In this document: positions 1 through 10,683 of the stretch, piece by piece | How the letters are laid out: every line of letters begins with the position of its first letter | How positions within the stretch are numbered: position 1 is the first letter of the stretch | DNA from: Azolla pinnata | Taxonomy: Eukaryota; Streptophyta; Polypodiopsida; Salviniales; Salviniaceae | Direction of reading: 5' to 3' | Length of the DNA: 64,000 nt | NCBI GenBank assembly: GCA_037176905.1 | Contig: JBBBWG010025556.1 | Span: 56,632 to 120,631 of the forward strand | Position numbers and translations under genes: made by a program | The notes under the pieces: generated by a model | What the model was told of the DNA's origin: nothing | Database searches by the model: none | The model's input: the letters and a program-made list of their open reading frames with translations, nothing else

Positions 1-2756
1 ATCTCTCTCTCAGTGTCTCAGGGGAATCGTTGCGGAGAGATTTCGAGGTTCCAAAAAAAAAAACCACAGATTTCAGCTCGTTAGACTCGAGTCGATGAAC
101 ATTCCGTCGCAGATACTGAACATTTCCGTCTCGTATCTGCTTGCGCAGGATATGCTTGCTCTAGGGCAGGTTCTCCGTCATGTTCATCAGCAAGAAGCCG
201 CGAGCGAGTCTTCTGCGCTCGATCGAATACCACCCGCCCCCTCCCAGCAACTGCGTCTGTCAGTTTGTCGCGTTCCGCAGCTTTCTCTCCTTCCATCATT
301 TCGGAATAAAAACCCCCCGCGGATGCGACCCGTTCCGTTCCGAATCATTGGCCGATTCGTCATTCGAGCACGTGATCGGAGGCGGGAAATATCCACACTT
401 CCCAAGCGAATCGTGAGGACGCAATCGGATCCTTTAGCTCCAGTTGTCACGAAAACGAGAGCCTTCTCTCATAACCAATGGCCCTGGAGAGCCCAACCAT
501 CATCATCAGATCATGTTGTCCCCCCCTGCTTCCGAATCGCTGCTACGATTTTGTACTGCTCGTACCACGGTTCTCTGGAAAAGATTTTGGGCACCGAGGC
601 CTTCCCCAAATACAGGCCACATAATCAGGCTTACAAAACTCTCGTTTGATACGGTCTGACATATCTCAGGCTTTTGGCTTATGATCCAATCTGTGATCGA
701 GAGAAAGCCGAATCACGCGAGATACAAAGAAGAAACCATCCTAGATTTGGATGCCCCCTGTTAAAAACAAGCCATGCATACATAATAATCCCCGCCGCCG
801 TCTGTTTCCTTGTTCCCACAAGCTACCGCAAAAACGTTGATAAATAATTGGGAAATCTCTATATATACCTTCTTGCATCTGATAATAGGAAGCGACAAGC
901 TCCTTCCGATTGTTTGTACCAAGTATATAAATCTTCCTAGCTAAAACAGAGTATTGGAAAAAATTCCACAGATTCAACTGTGCCTGGGGTTATTCCATTC
1001 ACATTCTCTTGGATCCTGTTCCAATCTTACTGAAGGCTTCCTTCTAGAAGCCCGTATATTCTGAGACATCTCAACATCTTCAAGTAGGGCATCAATATGG
1101 CACACTTCTCTACTTTCTGCAAAGCACATTACGCCAATCCGAAGCATCGGAAAGAGACTCGGAGAGAGTCATTTTGAGTAAGCTTTCTTTCATTAAAAAA
1201 ATGGAAAAGATATCTCGATCTTTTACAGATTCTACGATGAATATTAAATGGAAATACAGACCTCCGAGATGGTTATCCCCAATTTCTTAAAATGGCGATG
1301 AACGATGTTACATTAGACATAAGATTAGAAGAGGACTGAAAGCAAGATAAGGAGCTGAGAGGAAGGGCTTTGCAAAACTGTATAGACTATGCATCTAAGC
1401 ATCTATTTGGTAACAAACAAGTTGAGGCAATAGATGTGTTGTTGATGGGAATAATGCCCTATCAATCAACCACCAATCCAAGCTTCAGAAAAAGCAGCTT
1501 GGCCATTCTAAGTTTCCCCAAGATAAATGTGGTCTTCATCCCAGCATTTGTCCATTCTCAGTAACGAACAACGAGCTCTGTATGATTCAATTGTCTTGCC
1601 AGTTCAGTTTGTGTCTAAGTAATCTTGAAGTTAACGCGTATTGTACGTGTTGCAATGGATTAATACCTTCATTAGAAGAATTGCCCAATGCTTCGCCCCC
1701 TTCTTTGTCAGCGTATGTTGTGTGGAAAGCAGTTGTCATTTCAAAAGAAAGGCTGAACTTCTTGATTAAGCTACAAAAACAGGTTTAGCCATTTCCTTAA
1801 AGCAAGAAAACAACCCTGATCTACGTTCTCGTAGATTCCTATACTCTTGCGAGTAATGTATGAGCATATGAAGAAGCAGAGATAGAAAACCATTGGTTGG
1901 CCATGACAGAAAGCCTAGAGAGATAGACGTTGGCTAGAACCAGGGTTATTTTGAGAGCTGCTCTACTGATAAAATAATTTTAGATTTTGGTATTTGAAGA
2001 CGACTCAAACAAAGTTTTTGGAAGAAAGATCTCAAACCTTGTTTTAAGATTTTGAGTTGTCATGTGCAAATGTATTCTATACATGGAGCATGGCAGGTGA
2101 CACCAATGAAATCATACAGAGAGAGATACGTATGCGATCTTTAAGCGAACTCGGTGATACGTACGAAGATGCTTATTTGCTAGCGATGAATCGATTTTTG
2201 GAAAGAAAAAAAAAAGGGGACCTTGAGAAGGAACTCGATTCTGCAACTCCAGATTGTGGGTCATGGGCATATGCAGAAGGCGCAGATTAATGACGCGGAG
2301 ATGGCCATCGATAAAAGTGAGATTAATGCATTCGTATATTGGCAACTCTCTTGCCTCGCATTTCCACAGATAGACGTACGTATATATGGGAAAATTACCA
2401 AAGAATGCTTAACAAAAATATAAATTGTATTTTAACGTCTATTAAAACTAAAAAATTACAAGCTAATTCGTCGGTTGTAAAAATCACTGCTCGATTGATT
2501 GATTAACACCAATTTAGCGTGTTAATTGATTAATTAGACTCTGAAAGATACTAGCTTGTGTTAATCGAATGCAGCAAGGGAATCAATTAGGAATAGGATG
2601 AATTGACGTTAAAGCGACCGAACTAACTGGGTGTCAATTTTGAGTGGAAGAAAAGAGGAGGCGTTAAAACATAATTTAGAATTTTAGCAGGCGTTAAAAC
2701 GTAGTTTAGAAATTTGTCAGGCATTTTTTTGTGATGTTGGAGGGGGGGAATTCTCC
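1..2756. other. Intergenic region without a supportable gene
   Basis: I see no conserved protein and no convincing splice structure here. Open frames at 95-649 and 2057-2290 have no recognisable domain. Two copies of a roughly 32-bp unit containing GCGTTAAAAC lie at about 2662-2718, and an AT-rich stretch with repeated TTAAT/ATTGATT words lies at about 2490-2535. The first bases could be the end of a gene lying outside the window, but nothing shows this. Confidence 0.5.
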
Positions 2757-2759
2757 CAA

Positions 2760-2766
2760 TATATAA
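2760..2766 (+). promoter_or_regulatory. Possible TATA box of the LRR pseudokinase gene
   Basis: TATATAA lies about 450 bases upstream of the start codon at 3212. If used, it would give a 5' leader of roughly 420 bases. The match is a simple AT word with no other support. Confidence 0.3.
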
Positions 2767-3211
2767 TAGTTAAAGTTGTACCGATCATCTCTTTCTCGTC
2801 GAACTCGATTTGCACTCCTGGTCTCCTGGTAAATACAGATCTTGTCTTCTTGTTCGACGCGGCACGGGCCCGTTGTCGACATCTGGCAAGCGATCGCTGA
2901 TGCGGCAGCTGCAAACGAGATAGAGGCGAAGGAAGGCCCCCGCCACCACGTTCTTCGACGACGCGTTCGAAAGACACGAAGAATATTCGATCGATGGGGA
3001 GCGACTACTACTACGCCGCCACTTTCTCCTCACAACTTCGCCACCACCTCGTCCCAGCTCCCCGTCTGTTTGTCTGTCTTGTCTGCCTGTTTGTCTGCCG
3101 TCGCAAACTATACTGTCGTCGCAGACTATACTGCAAGTCGCGGGAGACAGACCGTGAGTTTCCGAGCCCCTGCATTCGTTGCGTGCATCGGGGGGGGGGA
3201 GGCGAGAGACG

Positions 3212-6110
3212 ATGAGCCGATCGTTCGCGCCGCTGCTGCTATGCCTCCTCCTCTCTCTTCTCCCGGATCAGGCGATCCGGGGCTATGTTCAATCTTCTTC
3301 TCCGGTTCGCGATCCGGCGGCGAGCGTCAGCTCTGTTCCAGCTTCTGCGATTCATCTCGCGGCGGCGAGCGATCGATCCGATCAGGGCCAGCGCCAGAAG
3401 GAGGCGTTGATGGCGCTGAGGGACTCGCTCGCGAAGTTCAACCCCAGCATTCGGTCGCTCCTCGGCAACTGGGCGCTGAACGCATCATCCCCACAGTTCA
3501 CAGCCAGCAGCGACGACAGCTGCGACTGGGTCAGGGTTCACTGCGACGAAGATGGCTCCAGCGTCACGGCCATCGACCTCTCGAGGCTCGGCTTGCAAGG
3601 CCCATTGCCGAGCAACGCGAGGCTCGCGGAAGCGTTCCCCTTCCTCGCCAGACTCGACCTGTCGTTCAACAGATTCTCGGGGCCCATCCCGAGAGATCTG
3701 CTGCTGTCACTGGGCGATGACGACGAAAACAACAACAGCAGCAACAACAGCAAGTGCACGCGGCTCGCGGAGCTCGACCTGTCGTCCAACTCGCTCACCG
3801 GCGCGATCCCGGGGCCGGCGATCGCCAGCTGCAAGTCGCTGGTGACTCTGAACCTCTCCGGGAACCGCCTGCAGGGCATGGTGCCCCACGAGATCGGCTC
3901 CCTGAAGCGCCTCGCGAGCCTCGTGCTCGGGGACAACTGCCTGACAGACGTTTCGTACGAGCTCCGCAACCTGACGAATTCGCTGGTTCATCTGGACCTC
4001 GGGCGCAACGAGATCAACGGAAGCGTGCCCAGGTTCCTGGGCAACATGGGCGAGGCCGCGGCGCTCGAGCGCGTCGAGCTCGATGCAAACAACTTGTCGG
4101 GATCGATCGAGGGCTGGATGCTCCAGAACCTGAGCAAGCTCAGGCATCTGGACCTGAGCCACAACGCTCTGCAGGGCGAGCTCGGCCCGATGCTCGAGGT
4201 CTTGTCCTCTGGGTCCCAGGACCTTGAATTCCTGTTGCTTGCCGACAACCGATTCGAGGGCTCGATCCCCGACCCGATCTCTTCTGTCGCGAACCTCACC
4301 CGGCTCGATCTCTCGCGAAACAACCTCTCGGGCGGCATCCCGCGCTCGATGCTGCGCCTCTCGCGCCTCTCGGCCCTCAACCTCTCCTTCAACCCGCTGC
4401 TCTCGGGCCCCATCCCCGCTGCGGGCCCCTTCTCGGGCCTCCCGCCTTCCTCCTACCTCGGCGATCCCAACCTCTGCTTCGATTCCGATCCCGATCCCGA
4501 TTCCGATTCCGATTCCGATCTCGATTCCGATTCCGATTCCGATTCCGATTCCGATGGCAATGTTGCGCGGAGCATCGGCATCGGCCCCGCTTCCTGCGCA
4601 GCCGCAGCAGCTGGAGATGGAGATGCAAGCAGCAGCAACAAGAATGGCAGCAGCAACAGCAGCAGCTTGCAGCAGACACTAATATCCCAAGAAGAAGAAG
4701 AGGAGGAGGAGCAGCAGCAGCAGCAGCATGGCAGATCAAGCGCCAGATCCAGCGCCCGCGATGCCGCAACAACGTTGGCCGCGATCGTCTCGGGATGCGC
4801 TGCGGCCGCCGCAGCACTTGCGCTCATGCTCATCGCTGGCGCCGCGGGCCTTGCGATCATCAGAGGCCAGCGGGAGCTACCGATATCGTCGGCGAAGGCA
4901 AAGACGATGAAGACGACGGCGGCGAAGAAGAAGAAGAAGGGCGGGCCCAAAGCGCTGGGCCTCATCGGATCAGCCACCGCATCATCACCATCACCATCAT
5001 CATCATCAGCATCATCATCATCATCATCATCATTGTCATTATCATTAGCATCGTCGTCGTGCGAAGGAAGATCGATATGGGAATTCGGAGGAGGAGGAGG
5101 AGGAGGCGACGATGGATCATCGCCGTGGGCGGTGGAGGTGTTCACACCCGCGAGGCCGGGACCAGCCGCATCGTCGTGGGCGGCGGAGATCACGTACTCG
5201 GACCTGGAGCTCGCGACGGGGGGATTTCACCGGGCCCAAATCCTCGGAAGAGGGGCGACAAGCGTAGTTTACAAGGCATCGATGAATCTCGCGGGAAGGA
5301 GATCGCGAGGAGGCATGATGATGACGATGATGATCGCAGTGAAGAGGGCAATGCTGGGTTCCCATGGGATCGATGCGGTGCTGGAGCAGCTCCGCCGCGT
5401 TGCTTCGCTGCCGTATCACCCGCGCCTCGTGCCTGTTTTGGGCTGCCTCCGCCGCCGCGATCGCGATTGCTCCGAGCACTTCTTCCTGCTCCGCTTCGTG
5501 CACAACGGAACCCTCCGGAACCTTCTGGATGCTGCATACTCCTCCTCCTCCTCCTCCTCCTCCTCCTCCTCGTTGTCATCGCCGCAATATCATGAGGGCG
5601 CTGATCGCGATCCCAATCGCAATCACTATCCCAATCGCAATCGCAATCCCTATCGCGATTGTGACCACAATCACAATCACAATCACAATGATCACAATCC
5701 CAATCCCTGTCGCAATTGCGACCGCAATCACAATCACAATCACAATGGCCACAATCGCCATCCCTATCGCGATTGCGACCACAATCCCAATCAGCATCAC
5801 CATCACAATCGCAATCCCTACCGCGATCGCGACCACAATCACAATCACAATCACAATCACAATCACAATCACAATCACCCTCACCATCGCGATCGCGATC
5901 GCGATCACGACCACGACCACGATCGCATCGGGCCCTTGGATTGGCCGCGCTGCCTGCGCATCGCGTCGGGCGTGGCCGAGGCGCTCGCGTTCCTTCACTC
6001 GCACGGCGTCGTGCACGGCAACCTCAAGCCCAGCAATGTGCTGCTGGACCACCAGTACAACGCCCACCTCTCCGACTCCGGCTTCCAGCTTGCTCGCAGC
6101 TCGATCGATC

Positions 6111-6185
<75 letters not shown>

Positions 6186-6211
6186 GCAACAGCAACAACA
6201 ACAGCAACAGC

Positions 6212-6242
<31 letters not shown>

Positions 6243-6889
6243 GCAACAACAACTACTACAACAACACGCAGGGCGCAATTCCGATCGAAGATCTCCCTGC
6301 TGCCCATCACCGCTACCGCGACTCATACCACAATCGTTCCGACCGCAGAGCCGCTGCCGCCGAGGGCATGCCGATCCGCTGCAGCGTCGAGGGCGATGTG
6401 TACAGCTTCGGGGCCATGATGCTGGAGATGGTGGCGCTAGCACCACCACCGCCGCCGCAGCCGCGGCAGCAACACGATGATACCTCCGCAGCGAGGAGGA
6501 GGAGGAGGATAAAGATGAGGATGATGAGGATGATGATGGTGCAGGATCCTGGTGCGGGAATGATCAGTGGAGATTGCAGACGGAGGCGAGATGATGATGA
6601 GCATGAGAATGACGACGATGATGATGATGAGGATGAGGATGAGGATGAGGATGATGAGAGGCGGCTACTTCTATGGCGGCGGCGGGCTGAAGACATGGTG
6701 GATCCGAGGCTGAGGTCGAGCTGCGGGGATATGGAGCAGCTGCGGGCGTGGGTGGAGGCGGCCATGGCCTGCTGCAGCGATGCTGCAGCGCAGCGGCGGC
6801 CTTCCATGGCGGCTATGGCGCGGCTGCTCCAGCAGCTCACGCGCTCCCTGCAGGATCAGCCGCCTCTCATCTACGCATCGCCCGCTTGA
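3212..6889 (+). CDS. LRR receptor-like pseudokinase with giant low-complexity insertions
   Basis: Single-exon frame of 1225 residues starting at the first in-frame ATG (3212); the frame stays open upstream to 3179 but without an ATG. Order of parts: signal peptide (about 1-27); LRR N-terminal cap from about residue 64 with Cys-Asp-Trp; about ten plant-type LRRs (about 143-415); Asp-Ser/Asp-Pro tract (about 423-448) encoded by GATTCC repeats; Ala-rich membrane segment (about 516-551); kinase-like domain from about 658. The Gly loop GRGATSVVY and Lys711 are kept, but the catalytic loop reads HGNLKPSN (935-942) instead of HRDLKPxN, and the DFG site is DSG (955-957), so it is probably catalytically dead. 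Three insertions break the kinase: poly-Ser plus His/Asn/Arg/Asp (about 776-906), poly-Asn (about 967-1017, where the activation loop and APE motif should be) and Asp/Glu (about 1128-1149). DVYSFG (1062-1067) follows. Likely a membrane co-receptor or decoy; partner unknown. Confidence 0.85.
4478..4555 (+). repeat. In-frame GATTCC/GATCCC hexanucleotide repeat
   Basis: Imperfect tandem GATTCC/GATCCC units inside the pseudokinase gene encode an Asp-Ser and Asp-Pro tract just outside the membrane segment. Confidence 0.85.
5590..5928 (+). repeat. In-frame CACAAT-type repeat inside the kinase domain
   Basis: Degenerate CACAAT, AATCGC and CCCAAT hexamers fill about 340 bases and encode His-Asn, Asn-Arg and Asp-His dipeptides. 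The tract sits in the loop before the helix that leads to the catalytic loop, a place where kinases tolerate insertions. A CTC/TCC tract encoding poly-Ser (about 5539-5575) directly precedes it. Confidence 0.85.
6112..6260 (+). repeat. In-frame AAC trinucleotide repeat encoding poly-Asn
   Basis: About 150 bases of AAC units with scattered AGC encode about fifty Asn/Ser residues directly after the degenerate DSG site, where an activation segment would normally lie. Confidence 0.9.
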
Positions 6890-7080
6890 ATCAGGAAGAT
6901 CTGTGCATGTATATATATATATATATACACACTTCTCTTGGATCCATGTCAAACTGATTCCAATCTGCCCTTGAATGATTCCGATGATGATTCTGTGCGT
7001 AATTTGCACACAGCCAAATTTGACAGATCTTTGAAAGAAAAGCAGGCTTGATTTTGGGCTCAAGATCTATCAGATTTGCA

Positions 7081-7205
7081 CAAATGATTCTTGCTCCAAA
7101 ACCAGACCAGCAAATGATTCTTGCTCCAAAACCAGACCAGCAAATGATTCTGCTCCAAAAAACCAGACCACTCTGATCATTTGTTGGTCTGTTTGGAGCA
7201 GAATG
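7081..7205. repeat. 30-bp tandem triplication ending in an inverted repeat
   Basis: Three copies of a 30-bp unit beginning CAAATGATTCTTGCTCC lie head to tail at 7081-7169. The third is slightly altered and is followed at about 7175-7205 by near-complementary sequence (ATCATTTG, then TTGGTCTGTTTGGAGCAGAAT). The last copy could therefore fold into an imperfect hairpin with about 20-bp arms and a short loop. Confidence 0.75.
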
Positions 7206-7739
7206 AGGAAGAAAGAAAGAAAGAAAAAAATGAAAGAAAGATGCAACAGTGAGATGTGTACCAATCATCCAAAGATCATCAAAAGTACAAAAAATAAAGA
7301 TTAAAAGAGAGAGGGAGAATGGGTTTTCATTGAAGCTGATAGAGTTTTAGCAAACCCAGGGTATAAGTTTGTATTTGATTTATCTGAGGTACTACTTGGG
7401 TTTCTTATTTGATGAGGAACTACTTGGGTATAAGTATATAATCTGGAACTTAAAGACACAATGGTTTCTTATTTGATGAGCTTTCTAGAGCATCTCAACA
7501 CACACACACACACATATATATATATATTATGATCTGTGTGTCAATAACCACATGACAATGCTTTCAACCAACAAGCTAATGACTTTGTGATGGTGGCTAC
7601 TAGCGATCGCAAAGAAATGTGCTGGAGCACAGAGGGCAAAACAAGATCGATGGCATGGTTCTTGCTGCAAGATTGGATACAAGAAAAGCCGATTTTTCCG
7701 GCTACTTCTCACTCGCAGCTGTGCCGTCGTACGGGGGCT

Positions 7740-7929
7740 CTATCGTCATCGGATAAGAGTCAGATTTACGTCGTTTTGTATTACACTCTATCGTCATCGG
7801 ATAAGAGTCAGATTTACGTCGTCGTTTTGTATTACTCTATTGTCATCGGATAAGAGTCAGATTTCACGTCGTCGTTTTGTATTGCTCTATCGTCGTCGGA
7901 TAAGAGTTGGATTTACGTTGTTTCGTACT
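7740..7929. repeat. Tandem repeat, about 52-bp unit, four copies
   Basis: Each unit carries CGGATAAGAGTCAGATTTACG followed by a TTTTGTATT block, with small length changes from copy to copy. No gene overlaps it. Confidence 0.8.
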
Positions 7930-7959
7930 GCAGCACCTCACAGAGAAGGTTTGAAGCAT

Positions 7960-8053
7960 GTTTTGATAGCAAGGATTTTTCTTCTATATATATATCATCA
8001 TGTTTGTATGTTTTGATAGCAAGGATTTTTCTTCTATATATATCATCATGTTT
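7960..8053. repeat. Direct duplication of about 48 bp
   Basis: Two copies of a segment starting TGTTTTGATAGCAAGG and ending in ATCATCATGTTTG lie side by side and differ mainly by one TA unit. Confidence 0.8.
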
Positions 8054-8406
8054 GTTTTAAAATATATTGCAAAAGAGAGAGAGAGAGAGAGAGAGAGAGG
8101 TCTCGGGTTCGAATCCGGAGAATGAAGAAGTTCGTTGTGAAGAAGACGAGTGGCGTTAGAAGTGAAAGAAGACTCACACAGTCTTCTCTGCCACGAACAC
8201 CGCACGGATACGTGGACTTCCTTCCTTCCTGCATGCTCCGCTCTACAACTGAGCTGAGATCTGCACGGACGCTCTTCAGCCCCGCGCGAATCTGTTCCCG
8301 TTTCGATCCCGCGACAGGCTGTTGTATCCTCGGATTCTTCTCTACTTACTTCCGGTGGAAGATCCGTGAGAGAGAGAAGACCGATTGTGGGTCGTGTAAT
8401 TGTTTG

Positions 8407-9126
8407 ATGGCGGCGGCCGCGGCGAGGCATACGATGAATCATGCAGGCGGAGGAGGAGGAGGAGGAACGGTGTGGCTGCTAATCGCCATCGTCGTGGTGG
8501 TGGTAGCAACAACAACAACAACAACAACGTCGGAGCTTTTCCGGCTCGTTCATCCTGCACAATCCGCCATTGCTGCAGGCCATGTTGCAGAGGGATATGA
8601 GGCGCAGAAGGAGGAGGCGGAAGGGCAACAAGCCGCCTCCGCCGCCGCCGCTGCTGCTGCTGCTGCTGCTGCTGCAGTCGGTACAATCAGGGCTAGAGAT
8701 GAGCATGAAAGTGGGCGTGAGGCGGCGGAGATGACGACGACGATGATGATGAAGAAGAAGAAGGAGCTCCTGCAGCAGCAGCAGGCGAGCGAGGGCAAGC
8801 AGGGCCAATATGGCGGCGGCGGCGGCGGCGATGATCATCATGGCCATGATGGCAGAGGCAATCAGAAGAAGGGTAAGAAGGGTAAGGGCAACAAGGGCGG
8901 CGATGATCATGATCATGATCACCATCATCATGATCAGCATCAGGTTCATCATCACCATCATCATCGCCATGGCAAAGGCAATCATCAGAAGGGTGGGGGA
9001 AACGGCGGCGATAACAGCGGAAACAAGAGCGGAAATCGTGGCCGCAGTGACAAGAATCGCAGCAGCCACGAGAACGAGAAGCAGAACAAGAACAAGAATG
9101 GAGGCAACTCTGGAGGTGGGGATTGA
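8407..9126 (+). CDS. Small His/Gly/Lys-rich protein with one hydrophobic segment
   Basis: Frame of 239 residues from the ATG at 8407; the frame is open back to an ATG at 8122, but that part has no protein-like composition and crosses sequence that looks like a leader. After a short Ala/Gly start comes one hydrophobic segment (GTVWLLIAIVVVVVA, about residues 20-34) that could be a signal anchor. The rest is low complexity: Thr run, Ala run from GCTGCT units, Met-Lys-Gln runs from ATGAAG and CAG units, then a Gly/Asp/His/Lys/Asn-rich tail with six His in a row. I do not recognise a family. His and Asp clusters could bind metal, which is inference. It lies among other low-complexity secreted-protein genes, which argues weakly that it is real. 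Confidence 0.45.
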   Translation: MAAAAARHTMNHAGGGGGGGTVWLLIAIVVVVVATTTTTTTSELFRLVHPAQSAIAAGHVAEGYEAQKEEAEGQQAASAAAAAAAAAAAAVGTIRARDEHESGREAAEMTTTMMMKKKKELLQQQQASEGKQGQYGGGGGGDDHHGHDGRGNQKKGKKGKGNKGGDDHDHDHHHHDQHQVHHHHHHRHGKGNHQKGGGNGGDNSGNKSGNRGRSDKNRSSHENEKQNKNKNGGNSGGGD

Positions 9127-9664
9127 GATGGAAAATGGGGACATTGGCAAGCTGCTGGTTGTGTTAAAACTCCAAAGTTTAGGTAGGAAAGGAAGGAGCC
9201 CATTCTTCCAAGGGCTTTTTTTAGGGTTTTTTTAGGGTTTTGGTTGTGGATCCTATCCACACACACACACACACACACACACTTTGTGTAGCTTATGCAT
9301 TGTATAAACACTGTGTAGTGTATGTATGTATGTACTTCTTACACTCACACAAAGGACTCTTTTTCTCTGCCAACTAGTTATATGAATAAAGAGCAATTAC
9401 ACCAGAGTCTATTGGGCCTACCTACCTACCAAGATCCGGGTTTTGTTTGGACTCTGCCAACAGCTCTGAAGAAATCTAGTATGTCTTTTCTTTGTGCAAG
9501 AAAGCGATTTGCACGTGAAACACCTTAAACCCTAAATCTTAACCCTCCCCCTTCCCTCCTCTTCTTCTCTTTTTTTTTTCGTGCAAGAAGATCTAAACCC
9601 TAAACAATCCCCAAAACCCTAACCCTTCTGTCTGACATGGTTGAGCTTGCCTCCCAACTCACTG

Positions 9665-9701
<37 letters not shown>

Positions 9702-10683
9702 TTTTGAGAAAGGAGAGCACACCATGGATGGATCGATGGATTGCTGGAGACGTTCCTTCGTTCGTTCATGTGAGAAAGAAGAGCGGGGCTCAACTCAGAG
9801 GACTCGGGTGCAGCAGTAGAAGCCCGCAATCGAGATCCGGATCGATCGAATCAGAGAACCAGAATGTGATGATATGATAGCGTGTACAGCGACGGGAGGA
9901 TCCTCTGCATGAGAGCATTCACGTCGGGCAGCGCCATGAAGGAAAGGCTTGGCTCGCTCGCTCGCTCGCTCGTAGAGAGAGAGTAGCAAAATTGTACGCA
10001 GGAGGTGCAGCAGACACAGAAAGGAAGGAAGGAAGGAAGGGAAGGGGGAGGCAGTGAAGATCCATGGCAGGAGATACTCTCTCGTATTGCGGAAGAAAAA
10101 GAAACAGAGGAAAGTTCAGAGGGAAGAAACGCAGGTTTTCCCTAAGAAACACAGGCGCACGCAGCCCTAAAAGAGCGGCCTCCGATCTCTGAGCAAGAAG
10201 AAGAAGGGGAGAGGGAAGGGAAGGGAAGGGAAGGGAAGGGAAGGGAAGGGAAGAAGGGAAGAAAAACCCTCCGATCGGGGACGGTGGCGTTGCTTGCTCT
10301 GGTAAAGAAAGGAAAGAAACAAAAGCTGAATCCACAGGAAGAAGACGGAGGAGGGCATGTGCTTATTTTGAGGTCGCCATGTCTGTAGCTAGTCACAGAT
10401 CGAGAGAGAGAGAGAGAGAGAGCCGGCTATGGCGCTGCTTCCTTCCCTTCAACACAAACACAGAGAGAGAGAGAGGGAGAGGGAGAGAGAGAGGCACAGA
10501 GAGCTGGAGGAGAAGCAGAAGGAGGAGGAAGGAAGGAAGATAAAGAAGGACGATGATTCAAGGCAAGTATGTGTGTATCTACATACATACAAACAGATTT
10601 TGCTGCAGCTGCAGAAGATGAGGATTCATCAGGCTGCAGAGAAGCAGGGGGGAGAAGAGAAAGAAAGCTTCGAAGCAGGAGGG
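9127..10683. other. Intergenic region with microsatellites
   Basis: Holds an AC tract (about 9258-9281), telomere-like AAACCCTAA/TTTAGGG words (about 9215-9240 and 9528-9622), GA tracts (about 9670-9698, 10401-10422 and 10459-10498) and a GAAGGG tract (about 10209-10254). It includes the 3' flank of both neighbouring genes, which converge here. No convincing reading frame. Confidence 0.6.

Larger units (their letters stand above)
6890..8406. other. Repeat-rich intergenic region
   Basis: It begins with a TA-rich tail after the pseudokinase stop (about 6908-6928). It then holds a 30-bp triplication with a hairpin (7081-7205), AC/TA microsatellites (about 7500-7526), four copies of a roughly 52-bp unit (about 7740-7929), a duplicated roughly 48-bp segment (about 7960-8053) and a GA tract (about 8074-8099). 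An in-frame upstream extension of the next gene covers 8122-8406, but I treat it as leader. Confidence 0.6.

Noticed and set aside
2842-3720. Plus-strand frame of 292 codons overlapping the start of the pseudokinase
   Set aside because: No domain, and it overlaps signal peptide and LRR cap of the better-supported frame.
5364-6480. Alternative frames through the pseudokinase repeats (Ile-Thr, Gln-Ser, poly-Gln, poly-Val frames)
   Set aside because: They are frame-shifted readings of the CACAAT and AAC arrays; only the frame from 3212 has LRR and kinase motifs on both sides.
8096-8118. tRNA-like B box GGTTCGAATCC
   Set aside because: It is preceded by a GA microsatellite, with no A box, acceptor stem or anticodon arm; a chance match or a tiny remnant at most.
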